Positions 10,877 to 22,149 of a DNA stretch of 64,000 bases are shown in pieces. The notes under the pieces are model-generated. The model was not told where the DNA came from, did no database searches, and saw only the letters and a list, made by a program, of their open reading frames with translations. Each line of letters starts with the position of its first letter. The first letter of the stretch is position 1. The position numbers and the translations under genes were made by a program. The stretch is from Dryocosmus kuriphilus (lineage: Eukaryota; Arthropoda; Insecta; Hymenoptera; Cynipidae): contig CM076197.1 in the NCBI GenBank assembly GCA_038277395.1, forward strand, positions 77,981,951 to 78,045,950, read 5' to 3'.

Positions 10877-10909
10877 CTGAAGATGACCTACAACTAAGGT
10901 CGAAACGTT
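10877..10909 (+). ncRNA. Hammerhead-like motif, outer PLE right arm
   Basis: CTGAAGA (10877-10883) fits the CUGANGA core. T10884 is an extra base. GACCT (10885-10889) pairs fully with AGGTC (10897-10901) across a 7-nt loop, and GAAACGTT follows. As in the nested element, one base is inserted between the core A and stem II, and stem III is only the palindrome ACGT. It lies in the 3' region downstream of the GIY-YIG stop. Confidence 0.6.
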
Positions 10910-11061
10910 AAAAAATAAATTGTTTCAAATCTTAAACTTTGAAATTTTATTTGGCTGTAATCACCGACAAAATACTATACTTCACATCTAATTACAAACA
11001 GCCGACAAAAGGATATTTTGAAACTATACCGGTTTCACTGACTTATACATAATAATATAAC

Positions 11062-11657
11062 ATCTATGATTTAATTACACTTTAAAGCTTTCTGAAAATA
11101 AGAGTTTACTTTAAACCACATTCTATCCTAATTGTTATTATTTTCAAAGTCCTGTTGGATTTTGACCATAATGTGTAGGAAATTTATCTGAACTAAAATA
11201 TAATTGGAAAAATATTCATATTGTTCCGATTAACTCCGAGGTCGGATTAATTTCCAATCGATTTGCATTGAATGAGATTGAAGCTTTTCTCGGATTGATT
11301 CGGACTGGCTCGGGTAGAATTCCCATCCGAAGCATTCGCCAGGAGCCTCTATTGAATCGTTCTAACTAAAATTAATCCGTTTCTATTTCGTTTTACAGAA
11401 TTGAATTCGCAGTCCTCCAAAATGAGGAGGTCTTATGCTATATCAAGAACCAGCCAGACCTCTTCATAGTGTGGAGCAGCATTTAAGATTTGAAAACTGG
11501 ATTCTTCCGGAAGGTGCTCGTATTCAAATTGTACAACATCATCCATTGTATCAAAGCTTTTACTAACGAGAAATATAATTTTTTACGAAACAACGTTGGT
11601 GAAATTTTTGCAGTAAGGGTACTGGGTGCGAAATATGCATTATATGATACTTGGGAT
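11062..11657. other. Non-coding spacer between PLE and hAT element
   Basis: No gene was recognised. A short, mixed-composition segment (about 11220-11420) has several 'tcgga' words but no clear element ends. Confidence 0.5.
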
Positions 11658-12010
11658 CAGTGGCGTAGCTAGGCGTGGGCGAAGCGGCCCCTCGCCCACG
11701 GCCTCGCGCATACAGGGGCCTCGCGCGAGACCGAATGCCGAACTCTAAACAGCACGATTAGTACCCTAAAAGACACTACTAAGAATAAGCTATACCGAGG
11801 CTTTACTCTATGTTTACGACACATATTATAATTAAGTGCACACCCCGCCGGTTGTGCTCTATTATCGACTTATTTTTTAGTACCAAAGATTGACCATGAT
11901 GTCACTAGTTTTATTGACTGCAGCGCCAAAACGCACTACGTGAACTAACAACATCTTTTTACTGTCACATCTGTATTAATAATCTGTGCCCGGTGTCGTT
12001 GCGTTGTGAC

Positions 12011-12288
12011 CATCGACATATAGATATGGACTGCTAACCCAATGGAGGAAACGCAAATCGAGGTGCGAGAGAGAAAGGAGAGAGTGGAGGGATCCCTATC
12101 TCTTTCTGCTTGAACGTGATTGGTGGAGAACGGATTGACGCGACTGAGCTCCGTCGCATTAATATCCGTTCTCCACTAATCACGTTCAAGCAGAAAGAGA
12201 TAGGGATCCCTCCTCTCTCTCTTTTCTCTCTCGCACCTCGATTTGCGTTTCCTCCATTGGGTTAGCAGTCCATATCTATATGTCGATG
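12011..12288. mobile_element. Palindromic MITE with 8-bp TSD
   Basis: The arms 12011-12134 and 12165-12288 are near-perfect reverse complements, with outer ends catcgacatatagatatgg and its complement. A 30-bp centre separates them. The 8-mer gttgtgac occurs directly on both sides (12003-12010 and 12289-12296), indicating an 8-bp TSD as made by hAT and P-type transposases. No coding capacity is present. It inserted into the hAT element upstream of its first exon. Confidence 0.9.
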
Positions 12289-12421
12289 GTTGTGACTCGT
12301 TGTGAATGTGATTGATTACATTGATCGTGTGTACTTAACAGTTTTTTTATAAAACAAAATATTATACAGTGTTGTTTCTTTGAATTTGTCTGTATTTATT
12401 TTATATTTTACTTCTGGCTAA

Positions 12422-15171
12422 ATGAATCAACGAGTAATTAAATCAGTAGGTGAGTAATAAAATTTACCTAATCTTATTATTCTACTCGAAGGGATTTTTA
12501 TCATGTAAAAACTATCCGGGTAGTACCTATACTTTTGAATCGTCTAGACTAGATACTTATACACAATGATATTTTAAGGAAAGATACGTTACACTTTCAC
12601 ATATTAACATTAATAACGTGTAACCCATCCTTTCTTAAAATATCATTGGTATAGGTTAGGAGAACCTCACTTATGATTCTCATTCTCATTTCACACTTGC
12701 GATTTCATAAAGAATCTTTGAAAAAAAAAATAAAATTCCACATTATTGGTATACGTAAATTACAATATTTTTACAGATATCATGTCCGGCCCGAGCAGAG
12801 ATAGAGATGCGCACCAAAAATGGGAGTCTGGTGCATCAAAGCGAAAAAGAAAAGCTAAGATGGCCGTAACTAATAAAGCTCTTAGTTCTAGTATGCGAAA
12901 ATTTCTGAAACATAACAAAATTCTTTCCACCACTGACACTGCAGAATTGGAAATAATAACTGATTCTCAGTCGCCAGACGAAGTCATGCAAAGTCAGCCC
13001 AAAAAAACTATAAGTGACACTGAGTTCTGTGTTGGAACTTCCTTTGATCTTGATGAGGCCACTTCATCAGCTAATGTTGAGAAAAATAAAGAATCAGAAT
13101 TCTGTAAACTTGAAACAAATGATCCACGAAAATGGAGCTTTCCGATAAACGATGCATACCGTCATAATTTAGTCCAATGTGGTCCCCAACAAAATCTAGA
13201 TCCTAACAATGAATACTATCCGAAAAATGAAAATGGTCGACACTTTTCTAAATGTTATTTTACAAGGAAATTGAGCAATGGTGAAAATCAGCATCGCAGG
13301 TGGTTAGTGTATTCAACATCACAAGATAAAGTATATTGCTTCAGTTGCAAACTTTTTTCTAGCTTACAAACACAAATGGTTCTAGGCTGTAATGATTGGA
13401 AACACTTAAACACTATTCTTGAACGCCACGAAAATCAGAAAGAACACAGAAAAAGCAGGGTTCAGTGGCTAGAATTTGAAAAAGGTATTAAATATGGGAA
13501 GACTATTGATCAAGGAAACGAGAGACTAATTCAAGAAAGGCAGAAGCATTGGTATAATTTATTTGAAAGGTTGGTTGATATCATAAATTATTTAGCTTCA
13601 CATAACTTGGCTTTTCGAGGTCATAGGGAATCTCTTGATTTGGATCACATTGGAAATAGCGGCAATTTCATCGATCTGTTTAAATTATTATCTAAATATG
13701 ATTTGACTCTTCGTGACCACTTAAATCTTATTAATGAAAAACAGCTAAATCAACACTATTTAAGTCCTCAAATTCAAAACGAACTTATCTCATTAATGTC
13801 ACAAACCATTGTCAATGAGATAACAGAAAAAATTAAACAAACTAAGTACTATGCTATAATGCTGGATTGCACAAGAGATATCAGTCGGATCGAACAAATG
13901 TCCGTTATAATAAGATTCGTGATTACCTGTACCGGTACTATAGAAGAACACTTTCTTGGTTTTTTAGCAGTTTCAGAAACTACTGGCGAGTTTTTAACTC
14001 ACGCAATACTTGAAGAACTAGAAAAACATCAATTAAATATTCAAAACTGTAGAGGCCAAGGCTACGATAATGGTGCCAATATGGTCGGAATCAACAAGGG
14101 AGTAAAATCAAGAATATTGACTATCAATCCAAGAGCATTCTTCACTCCGTGCGGGTGCCACAGTTGGAATCTCCTCTTAGTAGATGCAGCCAACACATCA
14201 TCTATCGCAAAGCTGTTTTTTGGCTTTATCCAAAAACTATATGTCCTATTTTCAAAATCCAGCAAGAGATGGGAATTAATTAAGGATAAATTGAAAATAA
14301 GCTTGAAATCATTGTCTGATACAAGATGGGAAAGCCGAATCGCTGCAGTAAAAGCTATATTATTTCAGTTTGATGATATTATCGATTGCATGAATAGTCT
14401 GAAAAATCAATCTGAAGATGCAGATACTCTCTGTGATTGCGAAGCAATTGTCACTGAAATGCTTACTCTGGAATTTATAATTTCGATACATGTATGGTAT
14501 GAAATATTAATCCGTGTGAATAATATAAGTAAAATCTGGCAAAAGGTCAATAAAACTTGAAGGTCGCTATTGACAATTTGCGTAATTTTTGTGACTGGAT
14601 CCAAGAATTTCGGGAAACAGGCTTCAATGATTGTACTGCAAAGCCCGCGAGTTCATAGCAAAAAGCTGTTATGAGATTCCAACTACTTTTAAAGGGAAAA
14701 GGGTTCAGCGAAAAAAAAGAATGTTCAGTCATGAAGCTGCAGATGAGCCTATTGATTCTGCTGAAAGTAGATTCAGAATTGATTTTTTTACTGCAATGGT
14801 TGATGCTGTAATACAAGACACTGACAAGAGATTTACTACACTCACTGAATACTACAATAATTTTGGATTCTTGTACGAAATAACTAATCTAAAATTTTTG
14901 ACAAATAGCGAACTTTTGAAGCACTGCAATGATTTAGGTACTGTTCTTCAACATGGAGAAAGCAAAGATATAGAATCTTATGAGCTGTACGAAGAACTAC
15001 AACTTTTAGCGCCTTATATACCATATATATTTGAGAAATCGTATGAAGCAAGAACGACTGTCTGCTTTAGGAATACTATCAATCGAAGCTGACTTAGCAT
15101 CAAAAATTAACTACAAATCCTTATTACAGGACTTTAGCAAAGCGAAGAGTCGAAGGGCATTTTTTTTGTAA
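12422..15171 (+). pseudogene. hAT transposase (ZMYM1/DUF4371 type), spliced, frameshifted
   Basis: Exon 1 is 12422-12449 (MNQRVIKSV). The donor at 12450 reads TAG|GTGAGT. The acceptor ending at 12776 reads ttttacag, and joining keeps frame into DIMSGPSRDRD. The main exon runs to a stop at 14558-14560, giving 603 aa. A TTF-type zinc finger is visible (CFSCKLF, then H residues in ERHENQKEHRKS). The DUF4371/hAT core follows, with YYAIMLDCTRD, GQGYDNGANM (RGQGYDGA-like) and LSDTRWESR. The C-terminal part continues in other frames: 14562-14660, 14631-15050, and the hAT dimerisation motif ERLSALGILSIEADLA at about 15050-15171. At least two frameshifts are needed, so the gene is dead. The first 600 residues are remarkably well preserved. 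Confidence 0.88.
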
Positions 15172-15390
15172 AAGATTAGATCACGCAGATTACAAAATAA
15201 AACATTTTTAAAAAAATATGCACTACAATATTTTTCGCGCACGTATATTTCACTATCATGACTATGTCTTGATTTGCTTTTGTATTTAAAAAATATGGTA
15301 GGATCTCTACATTGATCATGGGAACAGGTACTAAACATCATCACCAAACCTTATATATACCTTTTTTGTAAGTTCTCAATCTCTCCCTTT
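15172..15390. other. Short AT-rich junction
   Basis: This joins the hAT C-terminus to LINE-derived sequence. No hAT right terminus was recognised here. Confidence 0.5.
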
Positions 15391-16430
15391 CATATTATCT
15401 CCATATGACTGATCCAAATCCCAAAATGGGCCACAGCAGTGTAACAAACAACCAAATTCTTCTCACTGCATCAGCGTCACTTCCCTATAAACATAAACCA
15501 CCACACATTTGTCTTCTTTCATCACATCACGAACCCCTCTTTCCATAACTCTGGCCAACCCTCCCCACACCATACTCTACAGCACATTATCAATGCCCAT
15601 TCCTTTAGATTCTTCCTCCCATATCTCCAGACTGTGTTGGGATTTTATCTATACTAGGTGCCTCCCCATCCTTCATTCTTCCGAACAACTTGATTATTCC
15701 TTCCCTTGTTATGTCCTCTTTCTCATCTCTTTCACTTTCCTCTTTTGCTCCTTTCCCAATTTTCTTCTCTACCCCTTCTAGCAAATACATAAACTACTTC
15801 TTCCATCCCACCATCTCAGTATCCTGGTTTACTTACATCTTCTTCCCTTCTTTCAGCTCCTTCATCTCTGATTTTATACCCTTTATCACTACATTCCCTC
15901 TGTTTCCTCTCCCTGCTTCCTTTCTGTTCTTCATTCGATTATTCACAAACTTTCCTTATTCTCATTTTCACTTCCCTCCAAAATTCCTGTTTGTGCTTTA
16001 TAATGTCTTCATACTTTTTTCCAACTCTTGTACGTTTTTATTAGATTCTTCGTCCTTTTTTAGTCCTTGTTCTAAATTCTGCATCTTTTTCTACAATTTT
16101 TCCCTGAATTCCTCCCATTTCCTCATCTTTCTTCTATGCTAGAGCATTTCTCTCCTAAACTCTTGGTTTATTTCCTATCCCCTTTTCTCCAGCATTTTCC
16201 ATTATCTCCTTTACCTCTATCATTGTTTTGCGCATTTCTTTTAACTTTCTGTCTTCTATCGAGCCTCTGTCTTCAACTTTGTCTTCCTTTCCCCCTTATC
16301 CTGATCCTCTTTCGTTATGTGCTTATCTTTTTCCAGTTACGTCCCATTGGTATTATTGCTTGACCTGCGACGTGCAGCCAAGCTTGGATTTTCCCCACTT
16401 AACCCGAAATATATAATTTATTTATTTATA
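15390..16430 (-). pseudogene. Degenerate non-LTR retrotransposon (RT fragment)
   Basis: On the minus strand the translation gives IIKLFGRMKDGEAPSIDKIP (15690-15750). This matches the LINE reverse-transcriptase lead motif 'LK-GKAPGIDGIP'. GEGWPELWKEG lies near 15540-15590 and a YREVTLM remnant (from YRGVTLM) near 15480. Upstream on that strand (15790-16380) the sequence is rich in GA codons for Glu and Lys. This explains the striking C/T-rich look of the plus strand. Many stops and shifts are present. The clade was not determined, and no tail or TSD was recognised. Confidence 0.7.
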
Positions 16431-17580
16431 TGATTTTCATTTCTTGACTTATTCAAAATTTAGTTACTGTCAGAGACATGTATGATATCAGAAGCTGTAT
16501 TAAAAGTCACTTTAATCTTGTATCTTTATTTGCACTATATTTATTGTTCATATGACCGCGTAGAATATGCCGAAATTTAAAACAAAAATATTTTGAAGCA
16601 CCTTAATGATTCTCGTTTATGTTGCATCTTGAAAATACATTTTTAGAAAAAAATGCTGCCAAAAACATTGAAAAAAATATTTCTTTAATTCTCGAAATCC
16701 AAATGATTAATTTTATTATTACTTACGAAAAAGAGGTAAGTAACATTTTCACATCATAAAAGAATTAAAAAACTACAAATATGTATTTAATAATATGGTT
16801 TGTGTAAAAAATATGCGTTATTATTGTTGACAATAAAAATACTATGTAACATTTTGTATTGTACTTTTTATTCCTTTTTTATGTTAACTGAAATTTAAGA
16901 ATTTTTATATTTATTTTTATTTTAGTAATTCTTGTTTGAAATTGTGTTATAAGAGAAAATTATATGAATTTTAAATAAGAGGTTGAGAATAAGAAAATGT
17001 ATGTTTAGTAAATTATTAGTTTCATTCATATTTTATTTAAATCATTGAAACGAATTGACTGAATGGTGAAAATTTTGAGACGAGGAACAAATATTAAAAG
17101 TTATTATTTAAATTATTTTGAAATGTTAAATGAAAAATGTGTTCGAAGCGAAAATCTCCATCTTGAAAAACTTTCTAGAGAAACAAAGAAAGAAAGGGAT
17201 TTAATAAAGGATGGGCAAGACAGTGTTGTAGATAGTGGTATAGTTAGCATGTGTTATATAATCTGAATCTATTACAAATTCTTATAAAATGTGAATTTTA
17301 GGGAGCTTTTTTTATAATGATAAAAGCTAAAAATTTATAATTCTTTTATAAGATGAAGTATCAAACATGAAGAAGACCTTCAAAAAGGGAATCTAAATGA
17401 ACGTTTTAAATCGAACTGTAATGTTAAGGTCCGTATTAATATTGGTAATATTTTTATTTATATTTTTTTTTTGATGAAAAACATTCCAGCAACTAATATT
17501 TTAAACTTGTTAACTTTTTATATGGAATCTGTATATTATCCCAATTTAATTAATGGTTTATTTCAATACTAATTCGTCAA
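16430..17580. other. AT-rich non-coding stretch with dispersed repeat copy 2
   Basis: Positions 16510-16785 are a diverged copy of 2935-3205. The rest is AT-rich with no supported gene. A 67-codon frame at 17063-17266 has no recognisable motif and is not called. Confidence 0.6.
16510..16785 (+). repeat. Dispersed repeat, copy 2 (sister at 2935-3205)
   Basis: Collinear with 2935-3205 over about 270 bp, sharing 'tttattgttca', 'cgcgtagaat', 'aaatatttctttaatt' and 'aagtaacattt'. No coding capacity. Confidence 0.65.
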
Positions 17581-17589
17581 ATTCGTTCG

Positions 17590-17831
17590 TTTTTTTCTGG
17601 TGTCCAGTAGTCTGCCAGTTTGACCTATACGTAGCATTTTCTCCAATTTTTACATGAAATTTTATAAACTATATTTGAGAATTGTAATGTCTCTGAAGGA
17701 TCCTTACCTAATTTTATAAATCTATAAAGTCTTGGCCCACTTCTAAATAAGGACGAAATATTAAACTCAGCTAAAATTCTTTTTAAAAAATAAAACCAGT
17801 TATTGATTGATATAAGGAATCGAAATAACAT
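17590..17831 (-). pseudogene. Penelope-like GIY-YIG endonuclease fragment
   Basis: Minus-strand translation gives SNIVYKISCKNWRKCYV. After a one-base shift it continues IGQTGRLLDTRKKR. This is the GIY-YIG nuclease signature seen at the C-terminus of Penelope-like polyproteins ('VYKI-C-NC--CYVGQTGR'). The preceding residues (about 17650-17831) fit the linker between reverse transcriptase and nuclease. It is unrelated in detail to the PLE at 9065-10438, so it is a remnant of a second PLE family. Confidence 0.75.
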
Positions 17832-17985
17832 ATCTAAATATTTGTTTATGTATTATTGTACCATTATACGTTGTAACACTAGAATTAAATTTTTTTGAAA
17901 CTCTGATATTTTTTACCGATAGATAATGGATTCAGCTAAATTTCCTTGACAACGAATGTCTAAATTTGAAATTCTGAAGATATAC

Positions 17986-17988
<3 letters not shown>

Positions 17989-18045
<57 letters not shown>
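17989..18045. repeat. (AT)n microsatellite
   Basis: About 28 AT units. Apparent Tyr-Ile repeat proteins on the minus strand here are artefacts of this repeat. Confidence 0.95.
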
Positions 18046-18046
<1 letters not shown>

Positions 18047-19180
18047 GTAAGTAGGAAAATATCGAAGAATTTCCCTTTATTAAGTTCGGATCCCTGTACG
18101 TACATGCATACACATATGTACATGCATTCTTGAAAAAGTAATTTCAATTCCCAAATAAAACGTTTTTATTGCATAAACAAATAACTTTATTTTGATGATT
18201 TGAAAACAAATCATTTCCAGTCGTTCAAATTTTTAGGGTGCATTTGAATGAATTGAATTTCAATCGGCAATAATTAAATCGTGATGGTATGGAAAATTTT
18301 CATTTTTTCTTCTGAAAATAATTTACTTAGTGTAGTGAGTCACAAATAGATGGCGTACATTCAAGTTCAAATGAGTGAAGTTGAGTAGACGAGATTGCGC
18401 CGCAATTTTTTATTATCACTGCTCATTGTTTGGAGAAGTCCATTTACAGAAGCAATATAATTCGCTTTTCGTATTTCCAACATTATTGAAATTGTACAAG
18501 TTATGGAAGACGATTTAAACAATTGACTGCTAATAAAACTTATCAATATCATTCAGTATAATTATTTATAAGTTATTAAAATGATTTTTATAAATTTTAA
18601 CAGTTGCCTTTCTTATTTCCCAGCAGCATATCATTTTTATTTAAATTTTGATAAATGAGTTTTGCAATGTATCTAATAGTTGTTTTTTATTATCAATTCT
18701 ATTATTATCAGGCCTCCAAATAAGCTGGCCATGATATCGTCGTCGGAAAATTTTCGGTAAATAGTTCAAAGCCTTGTCACTTAGATACACAAGTAAATTA
18801 TGTGTCACCAACGTATTGTAATCAAGCCTGTAACGTTATTCAATTTTGGGGTCGTTTGAGTCCTTTTTCTACTTCTTTTCTGAATCGTGTCCCCGCGCTG
18901 AACTGAGATTTCTAATGATTTATATTTTTAAATTACTTAATATTTTTCCATTTTTTGAGTTCTGCCCCGCGCGGAATTTTGATTTTACGCAAAAATTGAC
19001 TTTTTAGAGTTTATTTTAATGGTTATGTTGCATCTCAGATTTCTCCAGCAATATTGAGAATTGCTAAAGATTTTATTCCGATTTGCATTTAATGTATCCT
19101 GTCCAACAATTCGAGTCCGATTACACAAATCGGATCGAGGTCGGGAAGGACGTTGAAACTGGCTCTTACAACTTTATTAT
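18046..19180. other. AT-rich non-coding stretch
   Basis: No supported gene, RNA or repeat boundary was seen. Confidence 0.6.
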
Positions 19181-20530
19181 TCAATTTCACCAATAATGAG
19201 ACCCGTGGAACAAGAACAGGTGCCCCCCCCCCCCCCCCCCCCCCGTGGTCTTATTTTCTTGCTATTTTTCAAACGGAGGTCTCGAAAGCGAAAATAATTT
19301 TCCATTAGAAATCCCTCGCTAATGTAATTTTCCGTAGTTCTCAGTTCAACGTCAGCGGGCGATTCAAAAAAGAGAAGTTTCGCTTCGCGGCGACTCATTG
19401 ATGTTTTGAAGCTTAAAGGTTGCCCAAAAGAAAGATTAGTCAATATAAAATCTTGGAATTGTGTTATCGACAAGAGCGCAGAGGAGTTAACGTAAGTAGA
19501 CAAAATGGGCGTGACGCAATTCGGTCTAGTCGCCGTGAATTTGTTCGACTCTCTTAGATTTTTCCTGAAAATGCATAATCCTTTCGCCTTATCTCCCGGA
19601 ACATCCAGAATAAGCCCTTATTCGCGTTTTCAAATTTTAATCAAGAGAACCTTCGTTTTGTCCGAGTTGAGGTGCTATGTCGGCACAAAATTCCAATTCG
19701 CTTTCCTACACCAAAATTTCACAATTCTTCAAGCAAGAATCTCTTACTTGGCAGTGAAATGTTTAGATTACTCTTTCCTTAATTTGCGCTCAATGAAGCA
19801 CGCTCAGAAATCACGAATTCCATGCTGGGCTTTGTTTCGCCATAAGTTTTCGTGACCTACAAAGCGCGCAACGGGACTAAGTTCGAGTTAATAATTTTGT
19901 GACCTTTAGAATTGTAACGGCCTAGTTGGTTGAGCTCCATGCACTGGGCTTGGTTGAGGAACCAACAGAGGCTTTCCCAATTCAAAGGTTTTTTGAGACA
20001 CTTTCAATTCGCCTTTCGCAATTGAAGTGATGGTTCTCGAGCCCCAGGTGGTGTTCCTGGTTGAGGGAGAACGCTCACTTCTGCCAAAGGAGAATTGGGA
20101 TGCCTCACCCTTGATTCCAGTAGGCAACAAATTAAGGTTAATTCACAAAAAAAAAATTAAATTACTTATCTCAAGAATCCTTTAGTTCTCAAACTGATTT
20201 CTACTTGCGATTTTACTGAATTGAACCGTAGGTAATTCCTGGATGTTCACTTGTCTATCAACGCTGCTTGGAACCTCTCAGAATTTCCCGCGCAAGGTTT
20301 AGACCGCTGCCTCTCTCGAAGGTTGAGATCAGAGTGATTTACTCGATCGTTCCTGTTCATCGAGTGCTACCAGTTCGGCTTAGTACCGCTGGTCCCCCTA
20401 CTTTCGGGCCTTGATTGCGCGCGCGTCTATTGATTTTTTCCCAGTGACCTAGTAGCCGATATAGATATGCTTATCGCGCTGGTATTTAGTCCAGTCCGTC
20501 GTCCTTATTTAATGCCTGTCGATTTAATTT
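19180..20530. other. Unassigned moderately GC-rich segment
   Basis: Base composition is more balanced than in the surroundings. A 22-nt poly-C run lies at 19223-19244. Several medium open frames exist (for example 19177-19503 and 19906-20130 on the minus strand, 19505-19855 on the plus). None shows a recognisable domain, and they overlap one another. It could be part of a decayed element or an untranslated or regulatory host region. No call is made. Confidence 0.4.
19223..19244. repeat. Poly-C homopolymer run
   Basis: Twenty-two C residues, creating an artefactual poly-Gly frame on the minus strand. Confidence 0.9.
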
Positions 20531-21085
20531 ATCGTCTCTCTGTCTTATTTTATGGTTTACTACATATTATGAAGGGGACTTTATAATCGTCTCAAGCCTG
20601 TTATTTCGAAACAATGACAAAAAGGAAATTAACCATTAAAAGTGGTTAATAAATATATGTTTTGATAATATGGAGAGCAGAGAGTACATTTGTTAAGAGC
20701 CTTAATGGTAATATGTATAATATTTATATTTAATTAATAATTAATAGTTAAACTATATATACATATATTTTTTAATGGTGCAGAGAGAGGGAGGTGACTT
20801 TTTGTAAAACCTGCAATATCAATTCTGTAAAAATTAAATATTTATTTATGTCATCAAAATTTCATGAAAATTATGAAAAATATAAAAGAGCGGTTACGAT
20901 AATGTCAGTACTTCCATTTTTGATTTTGTTTCACAAAATTTAGCTAAATTTAGTGTTAAATTCCAGCGACAGTTGAAGAAAAAACGACAAGATCGCTATT
21001 TTTTCTCAGCTGTTAAGAAAATATATTGATCTTGACTTGTCAGCGGTAGTCAAGGCTCTTGACACATCTTGTGAGATCAAGAGAA
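20531..21085. other. AT-rich spacer
   Basis: No feature was recognised. Confidence 0.6.
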
Positions 21086-21775
21086 GGTATTATTTTTATG
21101 TGAAGAATGACTTTCGCGGATTTCATGAAATCTCGATGTTCAATGACTCCCTGAATCCGAAAGAACGGTTTTTACGACGGTGTATGTCTGTCTGCCGTTG
21201 TCGTCGTCGTCGTCGTCGGCGCCTTTTCCCACGATAACTTTTGAAGGACTAATCGGATTGGATTATGCTTTGGCATACTCCTTTAGGGTACAAAAATAAA
21301 GGACATGTTCGTTAACCAGCGGTGTTTGACTAGTGGTTATGGTTTTATCCATCAAAAACGATTTTCACAAAATCAAAAAATCAATTTTCCGGTTAAACTA
21401 TGAGAGATACTAAAAAAATGTAAGAAAGTGAAATTGTTCACCTCAGAAAAATCTACAAATTTTGTCTTAAACATCTTTTGATAAAATTAACGTTTTTTGT
21501 TTTAATCAAAAAAACGCTATTAAAATTAAAGAACTCTGGTTTCCCGCCAAAATATTCAAGATACAAAAAAATGGTAAAGAATAAAGTTGTTCAATTCAAA
21601 AAGCTATACAAATTTTGTTTTAACAATTTTTTGATAAATTGCATGATTTTTGTTTTAATCGATAAAACGTTATTAAAAATAAAAAATTTCAAATTTTCTG
21701 CTAAACTATGCAAGATACGAGAAAATGATAATAAACAAAGTTGTTGATCTCAAAAAGGTCTACAAATTTTCTCCC

Positions 21776-21994
21776 TATCATTTTATCCGATTGTCGGCCC
21801 AAAGTTGGGCCAGAATTGGGCCGGCAGTCGGCTTTTTGCCCACCGCCGACGTTGGTTGCAAACGTCGGTGGACCATGGCAGCTTGAAAACACCTTAGTCG
21901 ACCCAACTTTGTATACCGTAGATCGGTTGCCAGAGTAGGGCCGACTTTGGGCCGATGGTCAAGCTCTGGCAGCCGACCGAATTTCGCACCTGGG
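21776..21994. repeat. GTTGGGCC-type repeat, short copy
   Basis: The segment is dense in 'ttgggcc', 'gggccga' and 'cgtcgg' words and ends in ttcgcacctggg. The long copy at 31822-33011 ends the same way. It interrupts family A copy 1 between two of its subrepeats. The left boundary is uncertain. Confidence 0.65.
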
Positions 21995-22149
21995 TATGAA
22001 CAAGCAGAATTGTTCACTTTGGAAAGAGCTACAAAATTTATTTATAAGACTCATCGTTTTACTTTTAAGAATCAAAATTCTGTATTGTGAAAATTAGGAA
22101 AATCGCTAAAAAACTTTACCAATCTACAATGTGTTTTAAAAAAATGTAA

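Larger units (their letters stand above)
6596..11048 (+). mobile_element. Penelope-like retroelement with inverted 3'-end duplicate
   Basis: The sense copy (about 9061-11048) holds a decayed reverse transcriptase, a GIY-YIG endonuclease and a 3' region. The left part (6596-6914 resuming at 8762-9060) is the reverse complement of 10378-10990, so the 3' end is present head-to-head in about 610-bp arms. The arms differ by scattered substitutions. A 58-nt unique tail (10991-11048) lies outside the right arm, and a 13-bp TSD flanks the whole. Inverted or tandem partial copies ('pLTRs') are characteristic of Penelope-like elements. The left arm is split by the nested element at 6918-8748. Confidence 0.85.
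11658..15171 (+). mobile_element. hAT transposon, ZMYM1-like, 3' end not found
   Basis: The left end begins at 11658 with CAGTGGCGTAGCTAGG, a typical hAT terminal sequence. It is followed by a GC-rich subterminal region with a small hairpin (gtgggcgaag...ctcgcccac). A spliced transposase gene follows. No matching right-hand terminal repeat was seen downstream, so the 3' end is lost or too diverged; LINE-derived sequence begins soon after. A palindromic MITE (12011-12288) interrupts the 5' untranslated region. Confidence 0.8.

Noticed and set aside
15509..16416. Several plus-strand frames rich in Ser, Phe and Leu
   Set aside because: They are shadows of a decayed GA-rich LINE on the minus strand, which explains the C/T-rich composition.
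17063..17266. 67-codon frame starting MVKILRRGTNIK
   Set aside because: No homology recognised, and AT-rich context makes chance frames of this size common.
19177..19503. 108-codon minus-strand frame with poly-Gly
   Set aside because: The Gly tract is only the poly-C run at 19223-19244. No domain is present, and the frame overlaps other equally weak ones.
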